Shown here piece by piece: positions 40,559 through 51,017 of a stretch of 64,000 bases of DNA. This DNA comes from Sphingomonas sp. IC081 (GTDB lineage Bacteria; Pseudomonadota; Alphaproteobacteria; Sphingomonadales; Sphingomonadaceae). The stretch spans positions 383,001-447,000 of the forward strand of contig NZ_CP029761.1 of NCBI RefSeq assembly GCF_006874585.1, read 5' to 3'. Position numbers and translations under genes: made by a program. The notes under the pieces are model-generated. The model had not been told where the DNA came from, ran no database searches, and saw only the letters and a list, made by a program, of their open reading frames with translations. Position 1 is the stretch's first letter; every line of letters starts with the position of its first letter.

Positions 40559-41061
40559 CGCCTGCGGGGCGCGGGGCGATCATGCCCGCGCCGGCAAGAA
40601 GAATGACGTGGTTCGGCGACACCTCCCTCCGTCGCCGGACGCAGGCCGGGTGGGCCCCACCCCCACACACGATCCCGCCCGGCCTGCATTGTCCTGTGAG
40701 GTGCGCTCGCCACCCTGGTGGCGGGTTGGCGGCACCGATCCGTCGCTCTCCTGGCGAGCCCGAACGCGACCCTCGGGTCTTTTTGCCAAGGTGGAGGAAC
40801 CGGCTGACTTCCCGGCGTGTGTCCTGACGGGAGGTCGCCAAGGCGGCGGGTCGGTGCCGTTTACGGCGGTTCGTGTGCCCTTGTGCCCGCATCGCCGCGG
40901 CCGCGACTCTCGCTCTTGCGTTTTTCCGGTAATGCGCTTATCTGCGCCTCATCCCGACATTGGTGAAACAAGGTTCGGGCTGGCGCCGGAAGGGGCCGGC
41001 GCGAAACTGCGTTGCCCCGGTGGCCGGTTTCACAGCAACGAATCGATTCGGAGAATACGGC
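40559..41061 (+). other. Intergenic and leader region before rimP
   Basis: About 500 bases with no convincing gene. Plus-strand structures include a 10-bp stem (GCAGGCCGGG at 40641 with CCCGGCCTGC ending 40687), a CGCCACC/GGTGGCG hairpin near 40710, a terminator-like hairpin at 40768, and a GCGCCGG/CCGGCGC hairpin near 40985-41002 in the rimP leader. No initiator tRNA gene is present here, unlike in E. coli. Confidence 0.45.
40768..40784 (+). terminator. Short hairpin with T5
   Basis: GACC-CTCG-GGTC (extendable by one pair) is followed directly by TTTTT. It probably ends transcripts coming from the JAB/membrane protein genes before the rimP operon. The stem is short, so confidence is moderate. 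Confidence 0.45.
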
Positions 41062-41622
41062 TTGGCCGACATCGCACGCCTTATTGAAGTCATCGAACCG
41101 GAGGTTACCGCCCTCGGCTTCGATCTCGTGCGCGTGCGTGTGTTCGGCAAGAGCGAAGTGGGCGACGACGAGATCGCGCTGCAGATCATGGCGGAGAACC
41201 CGGCAACGGGCCAGCTGGTGATCGAGGACTGCGTGAAGCTCTCGCACCGCATTTCCGATCGCATGGACGCGCTTGAAGAAGCCGGCGACGTGCTGATCGA
41301 GGAAGCCTACCGTCTCGAAGTCAGCTCGCCGGGCATCGACCGTCCGCTGACCCGCCCGAAGGACTATGCCAACTGGGCCGGTCACGAGGTCAAGGTGAAC
41401 CTGACCGCGCCGGTCGACGGCAACCGCAAGGGACTGACCGGCGAACTCGTCGGCATCGACGGCGACCAGGTCACGGTCGACGACAAGAAGTCCGGCCGCG
41501 TCACGTTCGGGCTGGACATCATTCATTCCGCAAGGCTCGTCCTCACCGACAAGCTGATCGCCGCAACCCGCCCGCTGGACGTCAGCGGGGCCGACGAGAT
41601 CGTCGAGGAACAGGAAGACTAA
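41062..41622 (+). CDS. rimP: Ribosome maturation factor
   Basis: A 186-residue protein needed for 30S subunit maturation. It shows LADIARLIEVIEPEVTALGF at the start, then VEVSSPGIDRPL-like sequence (RLEVSSPGIDRPLTRPKDY) and the C-terminal SH3-like domain (GELVGIDGDQVTVDDKKSG). The start is TTG 41062, with GGAGA eight bases upstream; the longer open frame has no family similarity. It is three bases from nusA and heads the conserved rimP-nusA-ylxR-infB run. Confidence 0.93.
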   Translation: MADIARLIEVIEPEVTALGFDLVRVRVFGKSEVGDDEIALQIMAENPATGQLVIEDCVKLSHRISDRMDALEEAGDVLIEEAYRLEVSSPGIDRPLTRPKDYANWAGHEVKVNLTAPVDGNRKGLTGELVGIDGDQVTVDDKKSGRVTFGLDIIHSARLVLTDKLIAATRPLDVSGADEIVEEQED

Positions 41623-41625
41623 GCC

Positions 41626-43245
41626 ATGGCCAGTGCGATTTCCGCCAACCGCGCCGAGCTGCTTGCAATCGCGAACTCGGTCGCGTCGGAGAAGATGATC
41701 GACAAGTCGATCGTCATCGAGGCGATGGAAGAAGCGATCCAGAAGTCGGCCCGTAACCGTTACGGCGCCGAGAACGACATTCGTGCAAAGCTCGATCCGC
41801 GCACCGGCGACCTGCGCCTGTGGCGCGTCGTCGAAGTGGTCGAGCATGTCGAGGACTACTTCAAGCAGGTTGACCTCAAGCAGGCCGAAAAGCTCCAGAA
41901 GGGCGCGCAGCTCGGCGACTTCATCGTCGATCCGCTGCCCCCGGTGGACCTCGGCCGCATCGACGCGCAGTCGGCCAAGCAGGTGATCTTCCAGAAGGTC
42001 CGCGATGCCGAGCGTGACCGCCAGTACGAGGAATTCAAGGACCGCGTCGGCGAAGTGATCACCGGCGTGATCAAGTCGGTCGAATTCGGCCACGTGATCG
42101 TCAACCTCGGCCGCGCCGAGGGCGTGATCCGCCGCGACCAGCAGATCCCCCGCGAAGCCGCCCGCGTCGGCGAGCGTGTCCGCGCGCTGGTCCTGCGTGT
42201 CGAGCGCCAGAACCGCGGTCCGCAGATCTTCCTGTCGCGCGCTCACCCGGACTTCATGAAGAAGCTCTTCGCGCAGGAAGTGCCCGAAATCTACGACGGC
42301 ATCATCGAGATCAAGGCCGCTGCCCGCGATCCGGGCTCGCGCGCCAAGATCGGCGTGATCAGCAACGACCATTCGATCGACCCGGTCGGCGCCTGCGTCG
42401 GCATGAAGGGCAGCCGCGTCCAGGCCGTCGTGCAGGAACTGCAGGGCGAAAAGATCGACATCATCCCCTGGAGCGAGGACACCGCGACGTTCGTGGTCAA
42501 TGGCCTCCAGCCCGCCACGGTCAGCCGCGTCGTCATCGACGAGGAAGAGAGCCGCATCGAAGTCGTCGTGCCCGATGACCAGCTGTCGCTGGCGATCGGC
42601 CGCCGCGGCCAGAACGTGCGTCTTGCCTCGCAGCTGACCGGTTCGCAGATCGACATCATGACCGAGGCGGAAGCCTCGGAGAAGCGCCAGAAGGAATTCA
42701 CCGAGCGCTCGAAGATGTTCGAGGAAGAACTGGACGTCGACGAGACGCTCTCGCAGCTGCTGGTCGCCGAAGGCTTCAGCGAGCTGGAAGAAGTCGCCTA
42801 CATCGAAGTGGGCGAACTCGCCAACATCGAGGGCTTCGACGAGGAACTGGCCGAGGAACTCCAGAGCCGCGCCCACGAAGCGCTCGAGCGCCGCGAAGAG
42901 GCAAGCCGCCAGGAACGCCGTGCACTCGGCGTCGAGGATGGCCTCGCCGAACTGCCGCACCTCACCGAAGCGATGCTGGTCACGCTCGGCAAGGCCGGTA
43001 TCAAGACGCTCGACGATCTGGCCGACCTCGCCACCGACGAGCTGATCGCCAAGAAGCGCACCGAGCAGCGTCGCCGCGACGGCACGGTGAACAAGCGTGC
43101 GCGTGACGAGGACAAGGGCGGCGCGCTTGGCGAGTACGGCCTGACCGAAGAACAGGGCAACGAGATCATCATGGCTGCCCGTGCCCACTGGTTCGAAGAC
43201 GAACCGGCAACCGAGGAGGCCGCCGATGCGGAATCCTCGCAATGA
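41626..43245 (+). CDS. nusA: Transcription termination/antitermination factor
   Basis: A 539-residue protein that binds RNA polymerase and nascent RNA. Domains in order: N-terminal RNAP-binding part ([20 protein letters not shown]), S1 ([20 protein letters not shown]), KH1/KH2 ([37 protein letters not shown]), and two C-terminal acidic helix-hairpin repeats ([38 protein letters not shown]). Full length for the alphaproteobacterial form. It overlaps the ylxR-type gene by 20 bases. Confidence 0.96.
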   Translation: MASAISANRAELLAIANSVASEKMIDKSIVIEAMEEAIQKSARNRYGAENDIRAKLDPRTGDLRLWRVVEVVEHVEDYFKQVDLKQAEKLQKGAQLGDFIVDPLPPVDLGRIDAQSAKQVIFQKVRDAERDRQYEEFKDRVGEVITGVIKSVEFGHVIVNLGRAEGVIRRDQQIPREAARVGERVRALVLRVERQNRGPQIFLSRAHPDFMKKLFAQEVPEIYDGIIEIKAAARDPGSRAKIGVISNDHSIDPVGACVGMKGSRVQAVVQELQGEKIDIIPWSEDTATFVVNGLQPATVSRVVIDEEESRIEVVVPDDQLSLAIGRRGQNVRLASQLTGSQIDIMTEAEASEKRQKEFTERSKMFEEELDVDETLSQLLVAEGFSELEEVAYIEVGELANIEGFDEELAEELQSRAHEALERREEASRQERRALGVEDGLAELPHLTEAMLVTLGKAGIKTLDDLADLATDELIAKKRTEQRRRDGTVNKRARDEDKGGALGEYGLTEEQGNEIIMAARAHWFEDEPATEEAADAESSQ

Positions 43246-43954
43246 GCGCGTAAGCTCCGACATCGATGGCACCGGTCCGGAGAGGAAATGCATTCTCTCC
43301 GGCGAGACCGGTGCGCGTGAAGACCTGATCCGTCTGGCGATTTCGCCGGACGGTCTGGTCCTCCCCGACGTCCACGCGCGTGCCCCCGGGCGCGGCGCGT
43401 GGATCGGCGTTTCACGCGAGACCCTTGAAATTGCCCTTGCGAAGGGCAAACTAAAGGGGGCGATGGCGCGCGCCTATAAGGGTGCACAACTCACCATTCC
43501 CGAAGACCTGGCGGACAGGATCGAACAGGCGCTGATTCGCGCGCTGACCGACCGGCTGGGGCTCGAACTGAAGTCGGGCAAGTTGCTCATGGGCTCGGAC
43601 CGCATTGCGCAGAACGCGCGTGAGGGCCGGGTCACGTGGCTTGCCCATGCCGCCGATGCGAGCGAAGACGGCTCGCGAAAGCTCGACCAGGCCTGGAGAG
43701 TCGGGAGCGAGGCGGAAGGAAGCGGTCTCAAGGGCACACGCTTGCCACTGGACCGGGAGACGCTGTCTGTGGCATTGGGCCGCGACAACGTCGTTCACCT
43801 GGCGCTCAACGATCGCGGCTCGGCTTCCCGAGTCGCGGCGCAATTGCAGCGCCTACTGCATTTCCAGGGGCAACCCCGCGCCGATGCGGCCGGGGGCGAT
43901 ATGGCTAGTGGCACGGATCCGGCACAGGCTGCCGCATCCGCGACGACGAATTGA
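43226..43954 (+). CDS. YlxR (DUF448) RNA-binding protein with L7Ae-like domain
   Basis: A 242-residue protein. The N-terminal YlxR domain has PERKCILSGETGAREDLIRL and the motif ARAPGRGAWIGVSRETLE (usually GRGAYVC). The central part (about residues 105-205) resembles the L7Ae/L30e fold fused to YlxR in alphaproteobacteria (IEQALIRALTDRLGLELKSG, VHLALNDRGSASRVAAQL). ATG 43226 has GGAGG upstream and lies inside the end of nusA. It belongs to the nusA-infB operon and presumably binds RNA or RNase P. Confidence 0.88.
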   Translation: MRNPRNERVSSDIDGTGPERKCILSGETGAREDLIRLAISPDGLVLPDVHARAPGRGAWIGVSRETLEIALAKGKLKGAMARAYKGAQLTIPEDLADRIEQALIRALTDRLGLELKSGKLLMGSDRIAQNAREGRVTWLAHAADASEDGSRKLDQAWRVGSEAEGSGLKGTRLPLDRETLSVALGRDNVVHLALNDRGSASRVAAQLQRLLHFQGQPRADAAGGDMASGTDPAQAAASATTN

Positions 43955-43977
43955 GACCGAAGGGCAAGACGAGAGAT

Positions 43978-46770
43978 ATGAGCGAGACCGACAACAAACC
44001 GACCCTGGGCCGCAAGCCGCTTGGGCTTAAGCGCTCAGTGGAAGCGGGTGAGGTCAAGCAGACCTTCAGCCACGGCCGCACCAACAAGGTGGTGGTCGAG
44101 GTGAAGAAGAAGCGCGTGATCGGCAAGCCCGGCGAGGGCGGTGCCGAGGCTGCCCCGGCTCCGCAGGCTGCACCTGCACCCGCACCGCAGGCGGCTCCCG
44201 CGCCGCAGGCCGCTGCGCCCGCGCGCCCGACTCCGCAGCCTGCGCCCCGCAAGCCGACCTTCATCCCCGGTGAAACCCCGCAGGAACGTGTCGCCCGCCT
44301 GCAGCGCGAGGCCGAAGAAGCCCGCCTTGCCGTGCTGGAGGAAACCACCCGCCGCGAGCAGGAACAGAAGCTGCGCGCGATCGAGGAAGAGAAGCAGCGC
44401 GCCGAAGCCAATCGCCGCGCCGAGGAAGAAGCCGTCAAGGCCCGCGAAGCGGCCGAAGCCGCAGCCAGCGCCGAAGCGGCTGCTCCGGCCAAACAGCCGG
44501 CCGAACAGCCGGTGGCCGCGCCCGAGGCTCCGGCAGCGGCCGCTCCGGCTGAGACGCCTGCCGCCCCGGTCGCCGCGCCCGCTCCGGTCGCCAAGGCACC
44601 CGTGCAGGCCGCCGCTCCGGCTCCTGCGCCGCGCCGCTTCACCCCGGTGCAGCGCCCCGAGCCGGTGCGCCGTCCGGAAGCGCCTGCCGCCAGTGCCGGT
44701 AACAATGCGGGTGGCAACACCGGCGGCACCGCGGCTGGCAACGCCGGCGGCAATGCCACCGGTTCGAGCAGCTCCGGCAGCGCGCCCAAGGGCCCGGCCG
44801 GCGTCAAGAAGACCAGTGCCCCGCCGCCGCGCAGCACGCCCGAGCGTGACCGCAAGGGTGGCGATCGCCGCCAGTCCGGCAAGCTCACGGTCAACCGTGC
44901 GCTCAACGACGACGAGGGCGCCCGCGCCCGTTCGCTGGCGGCGCTCAAGCGCGCCCGCGAGAAGGAACGCCGTGCCCACTTCGGCGGCCAGTCGCAGCAG
45001 CGCGAGAAGCAGGTCCGCGACGTGATCGTCCCCGAGGCGATCACCGTCCAGGAACTGGCGAACCGCATGGCCGAGAAGGGCGCCGACCTCGTGAAGGCGA
45101 TGTTCAAGATGGGCATGATGGTCACCGTCAACCAGACGATCGACCAGGATACCGCCGAACTGCTCGTCACCGAATTCGGCCACAACATCCAGCGCGTTTC
45201 GGACAGCGACGTCGACATCGACACCTCGGTGGACGTCGATGCACCCGAAACCCTGAAGTCGCGTCCGCCCGTCGTTGCCATCATGGGCCACGTCGACCAC
45301 GGCAAGACCTCGCTGCTCGATGCCCTGCGCGGCACCGACGTGGTGAAGGGCGAAGCCGGCGGCATCACGCAGCACATGGGCGCCTACCAGATCAAGACCA
45401 AGGGCGGCGATCTCGTCACCTTCCTTGATACCCCGGGCCACGCCGCCTTCACGCAGATGCGTATGCGCGGCGCCAACGTGACCGACATCGTGATCCTGGT
45501 GGTCGCGGCCGACGACGGCATCATGCCGCAGACGATCGAGGCCATCAATCACACCAAGGCCGCCGGCGTGCCGATGATCGTGGCGATCAACAAGATCGAC
45601 AAGCACGAAGCCAACGCCCAGCGCGTCCGCGAGCGTCTGCTCGAGCACGAGGTCGTCGTCGAGGCGATGTCGGGCGAGGTCCAGGACGTCGAAGTCTCGG
45701 CCAAGACCGGTGCCGGTCTCGACGAGCTGATCGAGAAGATCCTGCTTCAGGCCGAACTCATGGAGCTCAAGGCCAACCCCGACCGCGAGGCCGAGGCGAC
45801 CGTGATCGAAGCCAAGCTCGACAAGGGCAAGGGCCCGCTGGCGACCGTGCTGGTCAACCGTGGTACCCTCAAGGTCGGCGACATCCTCGTCGTCGGGACC
45901 GAGAGCGGCCGCGTGCGCGCCATGCTCGACGACAAGGGCCGCCAGGTGAAGGCCGCACCGCCTTCGATGCCGGTGGAAGTGCTGGGTATCGGCGGCGTGC
46001 CGATGGCCGGTGACAAGCTGACCGTCGTCGAGAGCGAACAGCGTGCCCGCGAGGTTTCGTCCTACCGTCAGGAACAGGCGACCGCCAAGCGCACGGCAAC
46101 CGCGCCCGCCAACATCGACACGATGTTCTCGGCGCTGGCCGCCAAGCAGAATGTCATCGAGTATCCGGTGGTGATCAAGGGCGACGTCCAGGGTTCGGTC
46201 GAGGCGATCAGCGCCGCGCTCAACAACCTGTCGAACGACGAGATCAAGGTTCGCATCCTGCAGTCGGGCGTCGGTGCCATCACCGAAACCGACGTGGCTC
46301 TGGCTTCGGCCTCGGGTGCACCGATCGTCGGCTTCAATGTCCGTCCGAACGCCAAGGCGCGCGAACTGATCGCGAAGACCAAGACGCCGATGATGTACTA
46401 CGACATCATCTACGAACTGACCGCCGAAGTCGCCAAGCAGATGGCCGGCATCTGGGGCCCCGAGCGGATCGAAACCGTCGTCGGCCGCGCCGAAGTCAAG
46501 CAGGTCTTCCCGGCCGGCAAGCGCGACAAGGCCGCCGGTCTGCTGGTGGTCGAGGGCTACATCCGCAAGGGTCTCAGCGCGCGTCTTACCCGCAACGACG
46601 TCATCGTTTCGGCCACGACCATCTCCTCGCTGCGCCGGTTCAAGGACGACGTGGACGAAGTGCGCGCCGGGCTCGAATGCGGTGTCGTGCTGGCCGACAC
46701 GAACGACATCAAGGCGGGCGACCACCTCGAAGTCTTCGAAGTCAGCCACCGCGAGCGTACCGTCGGCTGA
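43978..46770 (+). CDS. infB: Translation initiation factor IF-2
   Basis: A 930-residue GTPase that places initiator tRNA on the 30S subunit. The N-terminal IF2-associated segment ([20 protein letters not shown]) is followed by a long Ala/Pro/Glu-rich repeat region (about residues 55-330). The G domain starts at GHVDHGKT (residues 437-444), with DTPGHAAF and NKID. Domains II to IV end [12 protein letters not shown]. The A/P-rich linker is long but normal for alphaproteobacteria. ATG 43978 has GAGAG upstream and lies 23 bases after the ylxR stop. Confidence 0.97.
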   Translation: MSETDNKPTLGRKPLGLKRSVEAGEVKQTFSHGRTNKVVVEVKKKRVIGKPGEGGAEAAPAPQAAPAPAPQAAPAPQAAAPARPTPQPAPRKPTFIPGETPQERVARLQREAEEARLAVLEETTRREQEQKLRAIEEEKQRAEANRRAEEEAVKAREAAEAAASAEAAAPAKQPAEQPVAAPEAPAAAAPAETPAAPVAAPAPVAKAPVQAAAPAPAPRRFTPVQRPEPVRRPEAPAASAGNNAGGNTGGTAAGNAGGNATGSSSSGSAPKGPAGVKKTSAPPPRSTPERDRKGGDRRQSGKLTVNRALNDDEGARARSLAALKRAREKERRAHFGGQSQQREKQVRDVIVPEAITVQELANRMAEKGADLVKAMFKMGMMVTVNQTIDQDTAELLVTEFGHNIQRVSDSDVDIDTSVDVDAPETLKSRPPVVAIMGHVDHGKTSLLDALRGTDVVKGEAGGITQHMGAYQIKTKGGDLVTFLDTPGHAAFTQMRMRGANVTDIVILVVAADDGIMPQTIEAINHTKAAGVPMIVAINKIDKHEANAQRVRERLLEHEVVVEAMSGEVQDVEVSAKTGAGLDELIEKILLQAELMELKANPDREAEATVIEAKLDKGKGPLATVLVNRGTLKVGDILVVGTESGRVRAMLDDKGRQVKAAPPSMPVEVLGIGGVPMAGDKLTVVESEQRAREVSSYRQEQATAKRTATAPANIDTMFSALAAKQNVIEYPVVIKGDVQGSVEAISAALNNLSNDEIKVRILQSGVGAITETDVALASASGAPIVGFNVRPNAKARELIAKTKTPMMYYDIIYELTAEVAKQMAGIWGPERIETVVGRAEVKQVFPAGKRDKAAGLLVVEGYIRKGLSARLTRNDVIVSATTISSLRRFKDDVDEVRAGLECGVVLADTNDIKAGDHLEVFEVSHRERTVG

Positions 46771-46922
46771 TAGACGGTGCCCGTTTCGCGCGGGCGCCGG
46801 CCGAAAGGACAGCAGCGGCCATCGTCGGGCGACAAGCCCGGCGGTGGCCGCCTTCGTTTGCCGCGCCTTCGCGGCTGTCTCGGGGCGGCGATGCTGCTGC
46901 CAATAGGACTGATGATACTGCG

Positions 46923-47456
46923 ATGACCCGCTACTGCGCCTTTTTCGAGAGTCTGACCGTTCGCGGCGACCGCCTGTCGATGGCGGACCTCAGGTATGCC
47001 TTCGAGCGTGAGGAACTGGAGAATGCCGAGACGGTGATCTCCAGCGGCAATGTCCTGTTCGAGTACGAGGAGCGGCCGAGCGAAGGGCTGGAGGACCTGC
47101 TGGCCTATCTGATGCGCGACCGGTTCGACCTCAAGGCGTTTGTCGCGGTGCGGACCCGCGCGGAAATTCGCGCGGCAGTGGAAGAGAATCCGTTCGCCGG
47201 GGAGAGCGGTGACAGCTTCGTGCACACCGTGCTGCTGTCGGGGCAACCGACGCAGGCGCAGTTCGAGCGGTTGCAGGCCGATCATGGCACGCTGGGCGGC
47301 GAGCGTCTGGCGCTCGGCACGCGCTGCCTGTTCATCGATTATGCCCGTCCGCCGGCGGAAAGCCTGCTGACGATGGAATTTGTCGGCAATCGCCTCGGCT
47401 GCCGGGCCACCGCGCGCAATGTCCGCTCGCTGGCGCGGATCGACGCCAAGATGTGA
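46923..47456 (+). CDS. DUF1697 family protein
   Basis: A 177-residue protein with the DUF1697 layout: YCAFFESLTVRGDRLSMADL, AETVISSGNVLFEYEE and a C-terminal TMEFVGNRLGCRATARNVRS. The family is widespread and uncharacterised. It lies between infB and rbfA, where most relatives have no gene, and is followed by a strong terminator. Confidence 0.8.
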   Translation: MTRYCAFFESLTVRGDRLSMADLRYAFEREELENAETVISSGNVLFEYEERPSEGLEDLLAYLMRDRFDLKAFVAVRTRAEIRAAVEENPFAGESGDSFVHTVLLSGQPTQAQFERLQADHGTLGGERLALGTRCLFIDYARPPAESLLTMEFVGNRLGCRATARNVRSLARIDAKM

Positions 47457-47460
47457 AAAA

Positions 47461-47490
47461 GGGCGGCGCCTTTGCAGGTGCCGCCCTTTT
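47461..47490. terminator. Bidirectional terminator between DUF1697 and RcnB-like genes
   Basis: A 10-bp stem (GGGCGGCGCC with GGTGCCGCCC) and a TTTGCA loop are flanked by AAAAA on the left and TTTT on the right. It serves both convergent genes. Confidence 0.9.
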
Positions 47491-47513
47491 CGGTTTTCAG
47501 GTCCGCTGAAGGA

Positions 47514-47867
47514 TCAGTGGAACATGTTCATGGTCACGGCGGCAACCAGGCCGCTGGTGATGCCCACGAGCAGCAGGTCATTGCCCGAACGTACGTAGTG
47601 GTAACCCTTCGGCGGCGCCTTCACGTTGCGATACTTGCGGTAGTCGACCGTCTGGTAGTGCGATGCGCGGCTGCGGTCGAACTTCTCGCCCTTCTTGAAG
47701 CGGTGCGGGGTCTGGCTCAGCTTCTTGGCCGGGGTCGCGTGACCCTGATTCGAATGGCCCTGATTCGAATGACCCTGGTTGGGCTTGCCGGGCTGCGCCA
47801 TCGCCGGGGCTGCCAGGCTGGGCACGACGATCGCGGCGGCGAGCAGGGCTGCGGTGAATTTACGCAT
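47514..47867 (-). CDS. RcnB-family periplasmic protein
   Basis: A 117-residue exported protein with a signal peptide ([18 protein letters not shown], cut after AMA-QPG). Three tandem NQGH(S/A) units follow, encoded by near-identical 15-base DNA repeats. The RcnB-type core [32 protein letters not shown] lies at the end. E. coli RcnB helps nickel/cobalt homeostasis; here only the fold is indicated. The histidines of the repeats could bind metal. Confidence 0.8.
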   Translation of the reverse strand: MRKFTAALLAAAIVVPSLAAPAMAQPGKPNQGHSNQGHSNQGHATPAKKLSQTPHRFKKGEKFDRSRASHYQTVDYRKYRNVKAPPKGYHYVRSGNDLLLVGITSGLVAAVTMNMFH

Positions 47868-47989
47868 GGGTTCGGCTCCTTGAACGGGTGGGGGGAATGT
47901 GTCTCTTGCAGGCCTTAACCACAGGAACGGCGAATGGAGCCGTAATCATTTGTTGCAAATTGTCGCATTACGCCCACATGGAGGTCGTC

Positions 47990-48385
47990 ATGTCCCGCCA
48001 GCAGATCACGCCCGAGCAGCAGTCCGTCCGCCTTCTCAAGGTTGGCGAGCAGGTGCGCCACGTCATTTCGGAAATCCTCACCCGCCAGCAGGTCCACGAC
48101 GCCACGCTGAGCGGGCATTCGGTCTCGGTTACCGAAGTGAGGATGAGCCCGGATCTCAGGATCGCGACGGTCTATGTGAAGCCGCTGCTGGGTGAGGACG
48201 AGGAAGCGGTGCTCAAGGCCCTGCGCACCAACACCGCGTTTTTCCAGCGCGAGGTTGCCCAGCGTCTCAAGCTGCGGTTCGCCGCCAAGATCCGTTTCCG
48301 GGCCGACGAGACGTTCGACGAGGCCAGCCGCATCGACGCGCTGCTGAGCGATCCGCGCGTGAAGCGCGACCTCGACGAAGAGTAA
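47990..48385 (+). CDS. rbfA: Ribosome-binding factor A
   Basis: A 131-residue KH-like protein required for 16S rRNA 5'-end maturation. Typical motifs: [40 protein letters not shown] and [25 protein letters not shown] lies five bases before ATG 47990. In most relatives it directly follows infB; here about 1.2 kb with two other genes intervenes, so it probably has its own promoter. Confidence 0.95.
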   Translation: MSRQQITPEQQSVRLLKVGEQVRHVISEILTRQQVHDATLSGHSVSVTEVRMSPDLRIATVYVKPLLGEDEEAVLKALRTNTAFFQREVAQRLKLRFAAKIRFRADETFDEASRIDALLSDPRVKRDLDEE

Positions 48386-48402
48386 TCCTCCGCGCGGAGC
48401 CG

Positions 48403-50079
48403 TTATTCCGGCAGGAAGGTCAGCGTCACCCGGTCCCAGCGCCGCTGGGCGATGTCCCCGGCGGAAAGGCGGAACTGGAACAGGCCCTGGTGGGCCCAGT
48501 TCCATTCCATCATGTCGTCGCATCCGAGCTGGAGCAGCAGCACCTCGCCGCCCGGCGCCTGTGGGTGCCGCGGACGCGGTGCTCCGATGCCGAAAAGCTG
48601 GTGCTGATGGCCGATGGCAAGGCGGTGCTGGTCGTTGATCCGCGCCAGCTCGGCCTCGGGCACCTGCGCGAAGGCCTGCGCATCGCCGGTCATCATCGCG
48701 CGCAGCGACAAGCTGGTGAGTTCTCCCAGCGTTTCGGGCACGTAGAAGCGGACGAGGGCGGGGCAGTCGCGCTGCACATGGGCAAGCAGTTCGCCCAGCA
48801 CCGCGATTTCCTCGGCACTGAGCGCCGTCCACGGATCGCGGTCGGCGACAAAACCGTCCATCGCCGTGACCACCTGTGCCAGACTGGCCTGTTCGGCCTG
48901 GATCGCGGGCAATTGCCGTTCGCAGGCGGCAAGGGCCTCGCCGGCCTCGTCGAGGTCCTCGATGCTGGTGGTCGGATCCTGTTCGAGCCGGGCCAGCCGT
49001 GCGCCTGCAAGGGTTCCCCGCTCCCGCTCGGTGGCGACGACATGGGCTGCGCCGTGGTAGGCCATGTGCAGGCAATCGGCCAGGTGCACGGCGCCGTGCC
49101 ACCAGAGGTGCTCTGCGGGCTCCGTTGCGGTGAAGCCTTCGCTGCGTGGGGCCTCGTGCTCGGGCCGGTCCGCAAGGAGCGGTTCCACCGGCCAGAACGG
49201 GAAAAATGCGCGCGATAGCGGACCGGCATGGGCGGGCAGGGGGTGTCCGCCCTCGTCGAAGGCGGGGGGCAGGCCGGGAGGCGGCTCGGTGAAGAGTTCC
49301 GGCGCGCCGGGCACTTCGACGACGGCGCCGGAGCCGAGGAAAAAGGCGAGCGAACCGGACCGGGGCAAAGGGCTGTCGGGGCAGGCGGCGGCGATCGCGG
49401 CGAGGTCCAGCTGGGCCGCAAAGGGCAGCGGGCCGCGTTCGTCCGCGGGCCAGGCGGCCGTGCCGAGACGGGGCAGGCCGCCGAGCCAGCTGGTCTCGTC
49501 GAACCAGGCCTGCTCGCTGGTGGTGCGCTCGCGCGGTTTGCGGGCCAGCACGATTGCGCCGGGGATCGGCGGCAGGGAGTCGTCCGGGCCAGCATTCGGG
49601 CCAGGTTCGTCGTCAAGCTCGGGCATCAGCGGCGGTGCCGCCGGGGCGCGAGCGGCGGCGACCGGGGCGCCGGTGCCGTTCCCGGCTTCCCCATCGCTGG
49701 CGGCGCGGCGCTCAAGGCCGGGGACATGGTCCATCTCCGCCTCGACGGGTTCCGGTTCGGGGCGCCAGACGGCATCGGGGTCGGGGCGATTGCCCTTGCG
49801 GCCTCCCGGCATGCGCCGCCGTCCGCCCCTGGCAGCGGCCAGGCCGGCGCGGCGGGCGCTGGCGGCGAGCAGCAGCGCGAGGATGATCCCCAGCGCCAGC
49901 GGCGTGAGTACTGCCAGCTCGCGCCCCGAACGGACGACGAGGTTGGCGGCGGTATCGTCAAGCCTGGACAGCAGCGGGGCAAGCGCGCCGCCTTGCGGTG
50001 CAAGCGGGAACAGGGCGATATAGGCCGCAACCAGCACGGCCAGTGCCAAGACCGCAAAGACGGCGATCCATCGTCTCAT
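48403..50079 (-). CDS. Membrane-anchored DUF1963 protein
   Basis: A 558-residue protein with two N-terminal hydrophobic segments (VFAVLALAVLVAAYIALFPL, LTPLALGIILALLLAAS) and a long proline/glutamate-rich linker. A C-terminal DUF1963/YwqG-like domain follows (SWLGGLPRLGTAAWPADERG, LPFAAQLDLAAIAAACP, LLLQLGCDDMMEWNWAHQGL). DUF1963 has no established function. GGAGG precedes ATG 50079. It stops 17 bases from the end of rbfA, in convergent orientation. Confidence 0.7.
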   Translation of the reverse strand: MRRWIAVFAVLALAVLVAAYIALFPLAPQGGALAPLLSRLDDTAANLVVRSGRELAVLTPLALGIILALLLAASARRAGLAAARGGRRRMPGGRKGNRPDPDAVWRPEPEPVEAEMDHVPGLERRAASDGEAGNGTGAPVAAARAPAAPPLMPELDDEPGPNAGPDDSLPPIPGAIVLARKPRERTTSEQAWFDETSWLGGLPRLGTAAWPADERGPLPFAAQLDLAAIAAACPDSPLPRSGSLAFFLGSGAVVEVPGAPELFTEPPPGLPPAFDEGGHPLPAHAGPLSRAFFPFWPVEPLLADRPEHEAPRSEGFTATEPAEHLWWHGAVHLADCLHMAYHGAAHVVATERERGTLAGARLARLEQDPTTSIEDLDEAGEALAACERQLPAIQAEQASLAQVVTAMDGFVADRDPWTALSAEEIAVLGELLAHVQRDCPALVRFYVPETLGELTSLSLRAMMTGDAQAFAQVPEAELARINDQHRLAIGHQHQLFGIGAPRPRHPQAPGGEVLLLQLGCDDMMEWNWAHQGLFQFRLSAGDIAQRRWDRVTLTFLPE

Positions 50080-50266
50080 GACCACCTCCACTCCCGGCCA
50101 CGCGCCCGGGTCCCCAGCCGGCGATGCACGCGCGGGGGCTGCCGGTTTCCCGGCACCCGCGTGCCGCCCGGACCCATTAGATAACCTTGGTCCCGTCCAT
50201 TCAAGCGGGGACAATCGCGGATCGTGCCCGTGCGCGGGGCAAACCGGCATGTTATCCCCAGCTGCG

Positions 50267-50860
50267 ATGGCCAAGCTCTATTTCTATTATGCCAGCATGA
50301 ATGCCGGGAAGTCGGCAACCTTGCTCCAGGCGAATTTCAACTACCACGAACGCGGCATGCGCACGATGCTGTGGACCGCCGCGCACGACGACCGGGGCAG
50401 CGGCGAGGGGGGCGACGATCACGCGATCGAGAGCCGTATCGGCCTGCACACGGCGGCGCATCGTTTTTCGCCCGATACCGATCTGGCGGCGCGCGTCGGG
50501 GCGGTCCACGCGGTGGAACCGCTTGCCTGCGTGCTGATCGACGAGGCGCAGTTCCTCACGCCCGAGCAGGTCTGGCAATGCGCGCGTCTGGCCGACCGGA
50601 CCAACATTCCGGTGCTGTGCTACGGACTGCGCACCGATTTTCGCGGGCAGCTGTTCCCGGGATCGGCGGTCCTGCTGGGCATTGCCGACGCGCTGATCGA
50701 ACTGAAGGCGGTGTGCCACTGCGGCCGCAAGGCGACGATGAACCTGCGTGTCGATGCCTCGGGCGCGGCGGTGCGGGAAGGCCAGCAGACCGAGATCGGC
50801 GGCAACGACCGCTACGTGGCGCTGTGCCGCCGGCACTTCGGGGAATCGCTGGGGTTCTGA
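50267..50860 (+). CDS. tdk: Thymidine kinase
   Basis: A 197-residue type II thymidine kinase that phosphorylates thymidine in the salvage pathway. The P-loop is SMNAGKSATLLQ, the Walker B-like motif LIDEAQFLTPEQV, the catalytic region LCYGLRTDFRGQLFPGS, and the zinc site includes CHCGRKATM and CRRHF. Length is normal. ATG 50267 is the family start. It lies upstream of the sulfotransferase gene but separated by 157 bases. Confidence 0.94.
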   Translation: MAKLYFYYASMNAGKSATLLQANFNYHERGMRTMLWTAAHDDRGSGEGGDDHAIESRIGLHTAAHRFSPDTDLAARVGAVHAVEPLACVLIDEAQFLTPEQVWQCARLADRTNIPVLCYGLRTDFRGQLFPGSAVLLGIADALIELKAVCHCGRKATMNLRVDASGAAVREGQQTEIGGNDRYVALCRRHFGESLGF

Positions 50861-51017
50861 CGGCGGGCATGCCAGCCCCGCATCCCGGCCCCGCATCCCG
50901 GCCCCCATCCCGGCGGCGCGCGGGGCTGTCATTTCGCCGCAAACTATGCGAAATTCGCAGGCAACTTTTACACCGTCCCCTCGTTGGCAGTGCGACAACG
51001 GGTGCAGACGGGCCGAA

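Noticed and set aside
40559..41061. Search for an initiator tRNA or other stable RNA upstream of rimP
   Set aside because: No cloverleaf, CCA end or known stable-RNA motif could be recognised. The region shows only hairpins.
44150..45000. Dense short repeats suggesting a CRISPR or satellite
   Set aside because: They are the Ala/Pro/Glu codons of the IF-2 linker, without constant repeat length or unique spacers. No CRISPR array was seen anywhere in the window.
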